Position numbers and translations under genes: made by a program. A stretch of 64,000 bases of DNA from Acinetobacter proteolyticus. Lineage in GTDB: Bacteria; Pseudomonadota; Gammaproteobacteria; Pseudomonadales; Moraxellaceae. Location of the stretch: assembly GCF_000367945.1 (NCBI RefSeq), contig NZ_KB849179.1:1803134-1867133 (forward strand), given 5' to 3'. How positions within the stretch are numbered: the first letter of the stretch is position 1; each line of letters starts with the position of its first letter. Below the pieces are notes generated by a model. It was not told the DNA's origin. It worked only from the letters and a program-made list of their open reading frames with translations, and did no database searches. Below are positions 55,894 to 64,000 of this stretch, piece by piece.

Positions 55894-56775
55894 TTATTTT
55901 ACAGCCGCGTGTATCAAGCCTTTTAACTGCTCAATTTCAGCCCCTGTCGCAGCTTGCAAAGGCGATCTTGGCGAACCAACCGAGAAGCCCAATAAGTTGA
56001 GTCCCGATTTTACTGTTTTCGGTAAGCCACCTTTGACAATAAAGCTCAGCACAGGTAATTGCTGATAAAATATCGCCTGCGCTTTTGTCAGATCACCTTG
56101 TTGAATCGCTTGATATAATTGCTTTGGCAGATCACCGAGTAAATTCGGTGCAGCAGTACACCAACCTGTTGCCCCTGCACAAAAAGCTTCTAGCGCCAAT
56201 GGATTGGAACCGTTATAAAATGGCAACTTTCCTCGGCTCAATGCATGAAACTTATGCATACGCTGAATATCACCAGTGCTGTCTTTGACCATACAAATAT
56301 TGTCGATCTCATTAAACATTTTCACGATCAACTCAGGTGACATATCAATACCGCTGGTGGCAGGATTGTTATAGACCATGATCGGTAACTTTACCGATGC
56401 TGCAATCTGATGATAATAATCATAGATTTCCTGATCAGTGAGTTTCCAGTAAGAGACTGGAATCACCATAATCACATCTGCACCCAATTCCTCTGCTTTC
56501 TTGGCTTTTTGAATCGCCATTGCGGTGGTCAATTCAGAAATTCCAACAATTACGGGAACACGCTGATTCACCACTGCAATTGTGGTTTGCGCCACCTGCT
56601 GCCATTCTTGCCAAGTTAAATAGGCACTTTCCCCTGCACTGCCTAAAGGTGCAATCGCATCACACTGTGATTCAAGCAATGCATTTAGGCTGATTGCCAA
56701 TGCCTCTAGGTCAAGCTGTTGGCTGTCCGCTTTAAATGGCGTAACGGGATAAGCAATAATGCCTTCAATTTTCAT
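55894..56775 (-). CDS. Dihydrodipicolinate synthase-family (DapA-like) lyase/aldolase
   Basis: 293 residues from ATG 56775 behind GGAG; a longer start at 56796 would overlap the upstream gene. TIM-barrel of the DHDPS/NAL family: YPVTPF at the start, LGSAGESAYL in place of GTTGE, VMVIPVSYW, YNNPATSG with the catalytic-relay Tyr, and the Schiff-base Lys in MVKDSTGD. Such non-DapA paralogues cleave or form 2-keto acids. Pairing with a class II aldolase points to sugar-acid or hydroxy-acid breakdown rather than lysine synthesis. Confidence 0.85.
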   Translation of the reverse strand: MKIEGIIAYPVTPFKADSQQLDLEALAISLNALLESQCDAIAPLGSAGESAYLTWQEWQQVAQTTIAVVNQRVPVIVGISELTTAMAIQKAKKAEELGADVIMVIPVSYWKLTDQEIYDYYHQIAASVKLPIMVYNNPATSGIDMSPELIVKMFNEIDNICMVKDSTGDIQRMHKFHALSRGKLPFYNGSNPLALEAFCAGATGWCTAAPNLLGDLPKQLYQAIQQGDLTKAQAIFYQQLPVLSFIVKGGLPKTVKSGLNLLGFSVGSPRSPLQAATGAEIEQLKGLIHAAVK

Positions 56776-56780
56776 GTGGT

Positions 56781-57560
56781 TTACTCCTCGATACAATCTT
56801 GATGGTTTTTCAACGCCTTACGTGCGTAATAGGCAAAATTGACTTTGTTGCGCTTATCGGTAGACAGCCAGTCATGCGCTTCTTTTGCCAGTTCATGCGG
56901 AATCGGTTGAATCTGCCCAGCCGACATGGCTAATAATTGCAAACGTGCAGCACGTTCAATCAGCAGTGCCAAATTACAGGCTTCTTCAATCGTCTTGCCG
57001 GCCACCAATTGACCATGATGAGACAGCAACACCGCCCGATTTTTTCCCAAAGCTTCGGAAATAAAAATGCCTTCTTCATTACCAACTGGCACTCCCGGCC
57101 ATTCACCGACAAAGGAGCAATCCTCATACAAGGCACAGGTATCCATTTGCGAGATGGCCAGTGGCACACGTAGCATTGACAAGGCTGCAATATGAGTGGG
57201 ATGAGTGTGAATAATGCAATTCACTTCTGGATGTTGCTGATAAATCCAAGTATGAAAACGATTGGCTGGATTGGCCATGCCTTGCTGATCTAAAGGTTTA
57301 AGGTCTTGATCCACCAACAATAAATTGGCAGCAGTAATTTCGTCAAAACCCAAACCAAAACGTTGCGTGATAAAGGTATTTTCTTGCTCGGCACGACAGG
57401 TAATTTGCCCTGCCAAGCCTGCATCATGACCATGATCAAATAAAATACGACAGGTCAAAGCTAACTTCTGTCGATCACTGTAATTGACCTCTTGGATCAA
57501 ATTCATATTCTGCTGCGCAGTTTGCATCAATTGCTGTTTGCTGAGTAATGCGGTTTGCAT
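56781..57560 (-). CDS. Class II aldolase/adducin-family protein
   Basis: 259 residues. The zinc site is visible: HTHPTH (HxHPxH) around 117-122 and a later His in LLSHHGQLVAG; GHDAGLAGQITCR is the N-terminal signature. Members are fuculose-, ribulose- or tartronate-type aldolases or decarboxylases. It is first of a two-gene operon with the DapA-like gene, five bases apart, and divergent from a MocR-type regulator only ~25-110 nt away. Confidence 0.87.
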   Translation of the reverse strand: MQTALLSKQQLMQTAQQNMNLIQEVNYSDRQKLALTCRILFDHGHDAGLAGQITCRAEQENTFITQRFGLGFDEITAANLLLVDQDLKPLDQQGMANPANRFHTWIYQQHPEVNCIIHTHPTHIAALSMLRVPLAISQMDTCALYEDCSFVGEWPGVPVGNEEGIFISEALGKNRAVLLSHHGQLVAGKTIEEACNLALLIERAARLQLLAMSAGQIQPIPHELAKEAHDWLSTDKRNKVNFAYYARKALKNHQDCIEE

Positions 57561-57583
57561 AAGACCACCTCGCTACGGTTGAT

Positions 57584-59104
57584 TTGTGGATGGGACAGAT
57601 GCAGAATACGAAGTCAGTGGATGAGTTAAAATATCCAGTTTTTAAAACTTATATGGTCCAGATCAGCATGCAGCAACCATGGAAGATTCGTCTTCATCTT
57701 GAAGATCGAGAAGAAAAAACCATCTTTCTCAAGCTAGCCAATCAGATTATTGAAGAAATTCTGTCTGGACGGCTCAGTTCAGGTTCGCGCCTATCTGGCT
57801 CGCGCTCGCTTGCCGATGAATTAAGGATTAACCGTAAAACCGTACAGTCGGTTTATGAGGATTTAGAAGCACAAGGCTGGCTCATCTCAAAACCACGTCA
57901 AGGCACCTTTGTGGCGGAGAACCTGCCTGAGTTAAAACATAAAAAGATCAAAGCGGTGCTAGAACCCGATGCTTTACCCAGTACAAGCAGTCCAGTACCC
58001 ATCAAAAATGATGGCATTCCAGATACCCGTCTGATCCCTTATGAGTTATTCTCCCGTGCCTATCGACATGCCCTGATTCAAGTGACCCGTTCTCAAATCA
58101 TGGGTTATGGCGATCCACAAGGCAGTATTGAGTTACGTCAGGCATTGCTGCAAATGCTGTCGATGGAACGCTTTATTAAAACCAGCGTCGACAATATCTG
58201 TGTGGTTCGCGGCAGCCAAATGGGGATTTTTTTAGCCGCTCGTGTCTTGGCCAAACACCCCTCACCCCGCAAGGTGATTGTGGTGGAGCAATGGTCTTAC
58301 CCACCTGCGATTGAAACCTTTTTATCGCATCATTATCACATCGTTCGGGTTCGGTTGGATCAGCACGGTCTTGATATTCAGCATCTGGAAGAAATATTAG
58401 AAAAGCATGCTGTGGCTGCAGTCTACACCACGCCGCATCATCAATATCCCAGCACTGTGACCATGGCCATGGATCGACGCCTAAAGCTATTGGAACTGTC
58501 GAAAGCGTTTGATTTTTATATTATTGAAGATGACTATGATCACGAATTTCATTATGACAGTCGCCCAATTCCACCGCTGATCAGTTTACCGCATGCGGAA
58601 AAGGTGATTCATATTGGTTCGCTGTCCAAGGTCTTTGCCCCAAGCCTAAGAATTGGTTATGTGGTCGCCAATCGAGACATCATCCATGCCATGAATCAGG
58701 ATATTTTATTAATCGATAAACAAGGCAATATCATCACTGAACTGGCGATGGCGGAACTGATGCAACAGGGAGAAATCAAACGGCATATCCGTAAGATGCG
58801 CAAGGTTTATCAACAACGGCGTGACTTTGCCCTGAACCAATTCCAAGCGGTATTTAACGATCGAGTAGACATCAATCCTCCGTTAGGAGGAATGGCGCTA
58901 TGGGTCAAATTTAAATTTCCTTATCGTGCTGAATATGCCGAGCTACTGAATCAATTGCATATTGATGCTGAAGCGCATTTTGCCGAGCAAAGTCAGCAAT
59001 CCAATGACCATTTTCATATCCGTTTTGGGTATGCCGCCATTAATGAAACTGAAATTTCAAACATCATCCACTTGCTCCATGATGCATTTCAGCACAAAGA
59101 TTGA
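57584..59104 (+). CDS. MocR/PdxR-type GntR regulator with aminotransferase domain
   Basis: 506 residues at most. The true start is probably ATG 57668 (MQQPWKIRLHLED), since residues 1-28 match nothing expected. Winged helix ~45-110 (SGSRSLADELRINRKTVQSVYEDLEAQGW), linker, then a type I aminotransferase-like domain with VRGSQMGIFLAARVL, EDDYDHEFHYD and the PLP lysine in SLSKVFAPSLRIGY. Such proteins sense PLP or an amino compound. It is divergent from the aldolase/DapA-like pair and likely controls it. Confidence 0.88.
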   Translation: MWMGQMQNTKSVDELKYPVFKTYMVQISMQQPWKIRLHLEDREEKTIFLKLANQIIEEILSGRLSSGSRLSGSRSLADELRINRKTVQSVYEDLEAQGWLISKPRQGTFVAENLPELKHKKIKAVLEPDALPSTSSPVPIKNDGIPDTRLIPYELFSRAYRHALIQVTRSQIMGYGDPQGSIELRQALLQMLSMERFIKTSVDNICVVRGSQMGIFLAARVLAKHPSPRKVIVVEQWSYPPAIETFLSHHYHIVRVRLDQHGLDIQHLEEILEKHAVAAVYTTPHHQYPSTVTMAMDRRLKLLELSKAFDFYIIEDDYDHEFHYDSRPIPPLISLPHAEKVIHIGSLSKVFAPSLRIGYVVANRDIIHAMNQDILLIDKQGNIITELAMAELMQQGEIKRHIRKMRKVYQQRRDFALNQFQAVFNDRVDINPPLGGMALWVKFKFPYRAEYAELLNQLHIDAEAHFAEQSQQSNDHFHIRFGYAAINETEISNIIHLLHDAFQHKD

Positions 59105-59116
59105 ATACGCGTGATT

Positions 59117-59806
59117 TTATAATCCTAAGCGTAACTCCTGACTCCATGTCGATTTAGGTTGTTGATATAAGTGCCAACAGGTCTGTTGCAGCGATTGCAT
59201 CAACGCATGGTTGGCACTTTGCCAATGTGACAGCGCACAATAGACTACATGAATGCCCTTGGGGTGGAACTCTCTGGCTAAGGACTGTGCTAAAGCTCGA
59301 ATACTGGCAGATAGGCTTTGACTAAATAAATCTCGCTCCGATTCGACGGGCTGCTGAGTACCTAAAAAAATCAAAGTCCCATGCTGTTTAGACAGCATCT
59401 GCCGAATCACGGCTTGGGCAATACTCACCGCGGTTAAGCCCGTATTTTGCCAATAGTTCTCAAGCTGTTCAGCAGACAACGGCTGGCTATTTTCAGGCAA
59501 CACAAAGTCAGGCTGAAAAATGCATAAATCGACAAAATGCCCTGCTTTCTGAATCTGCTGTATAACGCTTTTAACTGCAGTAGCATCAAGCAAATTCAGG
59601 CGAACAGCAATCAGCCCTTCCGCTTGAGCTTCGATCTGTGGCTGTGTTTGTATCGGATCATGCTGCAGTTGATAAACTGGCATAGCATCGCAATGAACTT
59701 GCCCAACAAAAAGTTGGCTGAGCTGCTGGACATCATTGCCCACAATCACAATACAGCCCTTGTTTTTTTGTTTGGATTTAAACCATTGTGGTAACAACTT
59801 AGCCAT
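59117..59806 (-). CDS. Atypical SDR-like protein lacking the catalytic motif
   Basis: 229 residues from ATG 59806 (AGGAG site; one base after the stop of the next gene). Rossmann-like, but the cofactor loop is not TGxxxGxG (IVIVGNDVQQLSQLF) and Ser residues stand where YxxxK is expected (QSLSASIRALAQSLAREF). It therefore probably binds or scaffolds rather than oxidises. It follows another SDR in which Phe replaces the Tyr, suggesting the two may form a heteromer; inference. Confidence 0.7.
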   Translation of the reverse strand: MAKLLPQWFKSKQKNKGCIVIVGNDVQQLSQLFVGQVHCDAMPVYQLQHDPIQTQPQIEAQAEGLIAVRLNLLDATAVKSVIQQIQKAGHFVDLCIFQPDFVLPENSQPLSAEQLENYWQNTGLTAVSIAQAVIRQMLSKQHGTLIFLGTQQPVESERDLFSQSLSASIRALAQSLAREFHPKGIHVVYCALSHWQSANHALMQSLQQTCWHLYQQPKSTWSQELRLGL

Positions 59807-59807
59807 C

Positions 59808-60575
59808 TTAGAATTTCTCCTGATAAGGACGTAAATCCAGTTCATGCGTCCATAAATCAACATTTTGCTGATAGAGCATCCAATAGTTTTCGGCAATTGC
59901 CTCAATATTTAAACCACCTGTGCCACGGGTTAGCCTTGCCAACCGACCCAAACCCCATAAGGCTTTATTGACACGATCACCATCGACCATGCCATCCACC
60001 ACCACATGCGCCACATGGATATTTTGAGGGCGATACAACGCTGCCAAATTTAAGGCATAGCTTCTCAACGCAGACTTGCCCATCGTAAATGCAGCAAAAA
60101 AAGGTTTCCCGCGTAATGAGGCACTGGCACCGGTAAAAATCAAGGTGCCCTGCCGCTGTTTTTGAAAAATCGCCAAACTATGCTGCGCCACCAATACCGC
60201 AGATAAAAATGTCGAACGCCACATTTGGCTGAAGAACTTTAGGCTGCTCTGTAAAAAGATCGAAGGAATATTACCACCCACATTATGGATCACGGCGGCC
60301 AATGCTTCTGGCTGGTCATTTAAATGCTCAAACAAGGTCTGCAGCTGCTGCTCATTTTCAGCATCCAGTGCATAGGCAATAGCCTGCCCACCTTGGGCAT
60401 TAATTGTTGCAGCCACCTTTTCAACTTTATTGGATGTTCGCCCCACCACATAGACTTTAAATTGCTCATGGGCAAAACGGCGACACACCGCTGCACCAAT
60501 GCCTTGTTCTGCCCCAACACCAATCACCACCACAATACCTGTTGGCTGGGTCGGATCTTGATTGACCTGATTCAT
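59808..60575 (-). CDS. SDR-family protein with Phe in place of the catalytic Tyr
   Basis: 255 residues from ATG 60575, which overlaps the GST stop as ATGA; a TTG at 60590 is less likely. The cofactor loop is GVGAEQGIGAA, then HNVGGNIP instead of NNAG, and FFAAFTMGKSALRSYALNLA where the Tyr of YxxxK is Phe. This SDR branch (GVG...GIG, HVVVDGMVDG) often has the Phe, and its activity is unclear. It is second in the GST-SDR-SDR operon. Confidence 0.82.
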   Translation of the reverse strand: MNQVNQDPTQPTGIVVVIGVGAEQGIGAAVCRRFAHEQFKVYVVGRTSNKVEKVAATINAQGGQAIAYALDAENEQQLQTLFEHLNDQPEALAAVIHNVGGNIPSIFLQSSLKFFSQMWRSTFLSAVLVAQHSLAIFQKQRQGTLIFTGASASLRGKPFFAAFTMGKSALRSYALNLAALYRPQNIHVAHVVVDGMVDGDRVNKALWGLGRLARLTRGTGGLNIEAIAENYWMLYQQNVDLWTHELDLRPYQEKF

Positions 60576-61252
60576 AATTGTTGTATCCAATGCTGTATAT
60601 GCGGATAGCTGTTAATTTTTGGTCCCCAGATTTTACTGGTACGTACCACTTCTAACAGTTGAGAACCGACTGCAATATCCGCAATGGTTTTGGCTTCGCC
60701 GACCAACCACCCCGTTTGACCTAATACCAATTCAATGCGTTCTAAGTGCCGTGTAAATTCTGCTTCGATATCAACCTTTGCCATCCGCCCTGTACCTTGC
60801 ATCTTCACTTGCAGATTCAACGCGGCTTTGAGCAAAGGTTTCATTAGTACAACCTCATGCTTAGGACGACCTTCCGCACTAATCGCTACCGCATGATTCA
60901 AGGCATCGGCATCACTGACCCGAAAATACACTTCATAGAAATATAACAACTCGTCAGACCAGTCTTCCCACAATTCGACATAAGCTTTTTGTAGTGGATC
61001 TACAGGATATAAAAGTGGCAAATCTGGATATGCTTCATCCAGATAACGGGCAATGCGAGTACTGTCCTGAATACGTTGTCCATTGATATCCAACACAGGA
61101 ACTTTACCGACTTTACTCAGCATTGGGACTTTGGCCCCCAATACCCCGTTATAATTCACGGTTTCAAATGGAATGCCTTTAAACTGCAACATCCGCGCAA
61201 CTTTTTTGCAGAACGGTGAAATTTCCCATTGATGTAAGACCACTGTACTCAT
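60572..61252 (-). CDS. Glutathione S-transferase
   Basis: 226 residues. The thioredoxin-like N-terminal domain begins VVLHQWEISPFCKKVARML with Cys near residue 15, and GKVPVLDINGQRIQDST binds glutathione. The helical C-terminal domain has TIADIAVGSQL. A cysteine-type active site suggests thiol-transferase or reductive chemistry. First gene of an operon with two SDR proteins overlapping by 4 nt. It probably conjugates or isomerises a substrate of the pathway; substrate unknown. Confidence 0.87.
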   Translation of the reverse strand: MSTVVLHQWEISPFCKKVARMLQFKGIPFETVNYNGVLGAKVPMLSKVGKVPVLDINGQRIQDSTRIARYLDEAYPDLPLLYPVDPLQKAYVELWEDWSDELLYFYEVYFRVSDADALNHAVAISAEGRPKHEVVLMKPLLKAALNLQVKMQGTGRMAKVDIEAEFTRHLERIELVLGQTGWLVGEAKTIADIAVGSQLLEVVRTSKIWGPKINSYPHIQHWIQQL

Positions 61253-61381
61253 TGTTATTTACCCATTTCTTATTAAATTCATCTCGGCGATGAGCGAGCA
61301 GCTTGGCGCTCACTGCACTTATCTTACAGATATTTATCCCTTTGGCGATGCATCTGTGCAGATGATTTTTTCTACAATGTA

Positions 61382-62248
61382 TTAATGCACAAAAGTCGAC
61401 TGCTCTGGAGACAAATCAATTTTGATTTTGGTTTTTGCCACGATGTCAGATTCATCGGTATCATTGGGATGAAAGTCACGACGATAATAAGAGAAAAATT
61501 GTGGTACCAGTTTTCGATAGGCCTGCACGGTAAAGCCTGCAAATTTAGCCCACGATTTTAAATTCAGTAATTGCTTATCTCTGGACATCAACACCACTTG
61601 GTAAACATTTGAGAAGCTTGTGATGAGGACCAAACTCAAGCTAAAAATCGCAACCCGTGGGATATAAGCATCGAGTCCTTTGCCATAGAGATATTCATAC
61701 ATGTCATAAGCAACTGCCTTGTGTTCGGTTTCTTCGACACTGTGCCATAACCATAAATTGCGAATGGTGCTATCAGTCATTAATTCATTGACGTTTTTCA
61801 TCATCTCCACCACCAGTACCGCGGTGTAATGTTCTAAGCCAACTGTCACCAAGAGATTCCACTTTTTTGGAAAAGTTCGTTCAATCGCTTTAAGGATGAT
61901 GCCTGTGACTTTTTCCAGTGATTCAGGGTCTAGTCCATATTGTTGTGCACTGACATGAAAAGCATGGTGCTCTTTGGAATGCATGGCTTCCTGACCAATA
62001 AATGCGCCAATATCACGATCCAGTTGTGGGTTGCTTTTGACTTGGTCCCGTAAAGCTCTGACAGAACGGACGAAGTATGACTCTCCTTCTGGAAATAGGG
62101 TGGACAGTCCCGTGAAATAATGGGTAAAACTGGGCTCATCATTACACCAGTATTTGGGCATATCCTGAAATTCATAATCCATACGGCGGACTGGAAATGA
62201 TGCAGGTATCTTTTGCTTTGATTTTTCTTTTAACGCTGACGCAGACAT
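61382..62248 (-). CDS. PF10118-type metal-dependent hydrolase family protein
   Basis: 288 residues. Metal-ligand-like motifs FIGQEAMHSKEHHAFH (~95) and WHSVEETEHKAVAYD (~165), and a hydrophobic segment near 200-220 (VAIFSLSLVLITSFSNVYQV). Same family as 50897; the reaction is not known. ATG is behind a GAGGTGA site. It is divergent from an HxlR regulator with a dyad at 62278-62300 over its promoter, and may belong to the pathway with the GST and SDR genes 130 nt downstream. Confidence 0.82.
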   Translation of the reverse strand: MSASALKEKSKQKIPASFPVRRMDYEFQDMPKYWCNDEPSFTHYFTGLSTLFPEGESYFVRSVRALRDQVKSNPQLDRDIGAFIGQEAMHSKEHHAFHVSAQQYGLDPESLEKVTGIILKAIERTFPKKWNLLVTVGLEHYTAVLVVEMMKNVNELMTDSTIRNLWLWHSVEETEHKAVAYDMYEYLYGKGLDAYIPRVAIFSLSLVLITSFSNVYQVVLMSRDKQLLNLKSWAKFAGFTVQAYRKLVPQFFSYYRRDFHPNDTDESDIVAKTKIKIDLSPEQSTFVH

Positions 62249-62277
62249 AAATCACCTCAAGAATAGATCTCAAAATA

Positions 62278-62300
62278 TTAAGTTCTAAAAAAGAACTTAA
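62278..62300. promoter_or_regulatory. Inverted repeat, candidate HxlR operator
   Basis: TTAAGTTCT and AGAACTTAA form a perfect 9-bp dyad around AAAAA, 30 nt upstream of the PF10118 gene start and 110 nt from the HxlR start. Position fits repression or activation of the divergent gene; not tested. Confidence 0.5.
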
Positions 62301-62411
62301 TTAAAAAATATAGCTGGCTTGATAAGTTGTCAATAAAGCGGATATCTTAATCGTTCAAGTTGTCCTAAAATGACAGCCTGCTTCCTGTAAAGACATATAG
62401 ATGGTATTGCG

Positions 62412-62867
62412 ATGAAATGGCATGAACTCGGTGAAATGAATTGTCCAATTGCACGGACTTTGTCGATTTTTGGCGACCGTTGGACTCTGTTGATTATTCG
62501 TAATGCTTTTATGAAAACCCGTCGTTTTGATGATTTTCAAAAGCAGTTGGGCATCACCCGTCATTTGCTCACTGAGCGTATTAACCGTTTGGTGGAACAC
62601 AAGATTTTTGAGAAAGTGCTTTATCACGAAGCACCAAAACGTTATGAATATAAGCTGACTGAAAAGGGTTTAGCGCTGTACCCGATTATTGTCACCATGA
62701 GTACGTGGGGCAATATCTGGCAGAATGAAAATAAGCAATTTCCTGAGCTGCGTTATCTGCATAAAAGCTGTGGACATGTGACCAGCCCAAGCCTAACTTG
62801 TGATTGTTGTAAGCAGCCTCTTGATGCGAGACAGATGTCGCCGGTTTATGTGGCGGGTGAGGAGTAA
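62412..62867 (+). CDS. HxlR-family transcriptional regulator
   Basis: 151 residues. The HxlR signature is MNCPIARTLSIFGDRWTLLIIR (with Cys near residue 10), followed by the winged helix (FQKQLGITRHLLTERINRLVEH). An extra C-terminal tail has H-x3-CGH and CDCC, which could bind zinc. It is divergent from the PF10118 gene and probably controls it through the dyad at 62278-62300. The ATG lacks a strong ribosome site. Confidence 0.86.
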   Translation: MKWHELGEMNCPIARTLSIFGDRWTLLIIRNAFMKTRRFDDFQKQLGITRHLLTERINRLVEHKIFEKVLYHEAPKRYEYKLTEKGLALYPIIVTMSTWGNIWQNENKQFPELRYLHKSCGHVTSPSLTCDCCKQPLDARQMSPVYVAGEE

Positions 62868-63235
62868 CCTGATGCTAAGCTAGTTTGCTCTTAGTATCCT
62901 ATAAATATATAGGTTGTACTCTGATACTATTTAAAGCAAGCTAAATATATCCAAAACATTATGAATATATTGCACAGCTAAAAATATATTTAAATTCACA
63001 ATAGGTCTATTATTAGAACAAAATTAAAAATTATTGTCTTAAAATAAATTTATCCTATTCATTTTACTTCAAAGAAAAAAATTTAACCGAAACCTGCTTA
63101 ATATTTCGGTTAAAGTCTGTAGAAAATTTTCAACACCACTTCAACATTTTTCGAGCAACACTGATAACATCTACTGTATTGATTAATTTGCTTTATAGCA
63201 CCATCTAAGGCATAGGAAGAAAAGAATACATTCTA
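62868..63235. other. Gene-free AT-rich stretch
   Basis: Apart from the hairpin at 63082-63114 nothing is supported. The LysR promoter presumably lies in the last 100 bases. Confidence 0.5.
63082..63114 (-). terminator. Hairpin with minus-strand T-run
   Basis: TTTAACCGAAA and TTTCGGTTTAAA-like arms (11 bp) enclose an 11-base loop; on the minus strand T-runs follow. No minus-strand gene ends here within the window, so it may serve a transcript from beyond the LysR gene or a small RNA. Confidence 0.45.
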
Positions 63236-64000
63236 ATGGAAATCAAGCAAATAAAGTATTTTCTGGCTGTGGTTGAAGCCGGCAGCATAGGTAAAGCAGC
63301 TCAGAAACTTGATGTCGGTGCTTCTGCAATTAGCCAACAAATGAGTAAGCTCGAACAGGAATTAAGTATTCGCCTATTACAGCGTAATGCCTTTGGGGTC
63401 ACGCCTACTCCTGCTGGTCTTGCATTTCTAAAGCACTCTCAACTTATTTTGCGTCAAATAAACTTTGCTGTGGACGCTGCTCATTCAGCCCGACTTTCAG
63501 GCCATGTTAGTTTAGGTTTTCCACCGACTATTACTGCTTTGATTGGTATACCTTTGATGAAGTTAATGTCTGAACGTTATCCAGACATTCGTTTGGAAAT
63601 TGTGGAAACACTTTCAGGAAACTTAATTCAGTCGATTAATTCGCGCCAACTTGATATCGCCATAATTTTTACCAATGAAGTTGATAAACAATGGTCAATA
63701 CAACCGTTGGTACGTGAGCAAATGTATTTAATGGCGCGTAAAGAAGTATTCGAAAAATATGGCCTTTCTGAATGCATTACTAACGGCATCATCAAATCCC
63801 AACAAATTGGTAACATTCCATTGGTACTGCCACGTCAGCGTCACAGTTTAAGAAAATTCCTTGAGCACAAGATTGGACAGCTCAATGTCGTCTATGAAAT
63901 TGATGGCTTACATTTGCTTATGGATAGTCTTATTCACCTTGACCTCGCAAGTATTCGTCCTGGAAGCGCCTGCCTACAAGAGTATAAGCACAAGATAAAA
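63236..64000 (+). CDS. LysR-family regulator, 3' end cut by window
   Basis: 255 residues are visible and the frame is open at base 64000. The winged helix is at the N-terminus (MEIKQIKYFLAVVEAGSIGKA; QKLDVGASAISQQMSKLE), followed by the first lobe of the effector domain (HVSLGFPPTITALIG). It resembles the NAC/CbbR-like branch. Its target genes are probably outside the window. Confidence 0.85.
   Translation, partial: MEIKQIKYFLAVVEAGSIGKAAQKLDVGASAISQQMSKLEQELSIRLLQRNAFGVTPTPAGLAFLKHSQLILRQINFAVDAAHSARLSGHVSLGFPPTITALIGIPLMKLMSERYPDIRLEIVETLSGNLIQSINSRQLDIAIIFTNEVDKQWSIQPLVREQMYLMARKEVFEKYGLSECITNGIIKSQQIGNIPLVLPRQRHSLRKFLEHKIGQLNVVYEIDGLHLLMDSLIHLDLASIRPGSACLQEYKHKIK

Overview
The window looks like chromosomal DNA of an Acinetobacter, probably an environmental species. 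The clearest marker is an adeL / adeFGH efflux locus: a divergent LysR regulator followed by adaptor, RND permease and outer-membrane factor of about 407, 1059 and 490 residues. The moderate-to-low G+C, the many AraC/LysR/TetR-regulated catabolic cassettes and the VgrG-Rhs effector locus fit this. The species is not resolved. No rRNA, tRNA, CRISPR array or insertion sequence was found.

Layout. 0-9.3 kb: edge-truncated AraC regulator, MFS transporter, two small orphan proteins, a candidate minus-strand small RNA near 3.95 kb, an alpha/beta hydrolase-SDR pair with a convergent AraC regulator, a sorbosone-dehydrogenase-like lipoprotein and a GNAT gene with no ordinary start codon. 9.4-12.9 kb: a secreted haemagglutinin-type adhesin with 16 GLUG repeats. 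13.1-20.2 kb: adeL and adeFGH. 20.3-36.9 kb: a type VI secretion effector island, all on the minus strand. It starts with vgrG, continues with a 1624-residue Rhs toxin and its overlapping immunity gene, then two orphan Rhs tips each overlapping an immunity gene, then a very AT-rich tail of small immunity-like genes. Several of these are frameshifted, and a remnant of a further toxin is present. 37.2-39.5 kb: a TonB siderophore receptor behind a Fur-like site. 39.7-46.6 kb: soxR divergent from a DoxX-adaptor-RND-OMF operon laid out like Pseudomonas mexGHI-opmD, with a near-perfect SoxR box inside a 19-bp promoter spacer. 46.8-62.2 kb: catabolic gene sets (BVMO/esterase/SDR; PF10118 protein/OYE/acetoacetate-decarboxylase-like/SDR; DapA-like/class II aldolase; SDR/SDR/GST/PF10118 protein), each beside a TetR, AraC, MocR or HxlR regulator. 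The right edge cuts a LysR gene.

The most unusual part is 20.3-28.8 kb. Three copies of the DNA encoding the Rhs core junction are direct repeats through which toxin tips could be exchanged, and the downstream small genes look like a decaying archive of immunities. Four indel points at A/T or C runs inside three of these small genes could be real decay or assembly errors. A further SDR gene at 49.7 kb is broken outside such a run.
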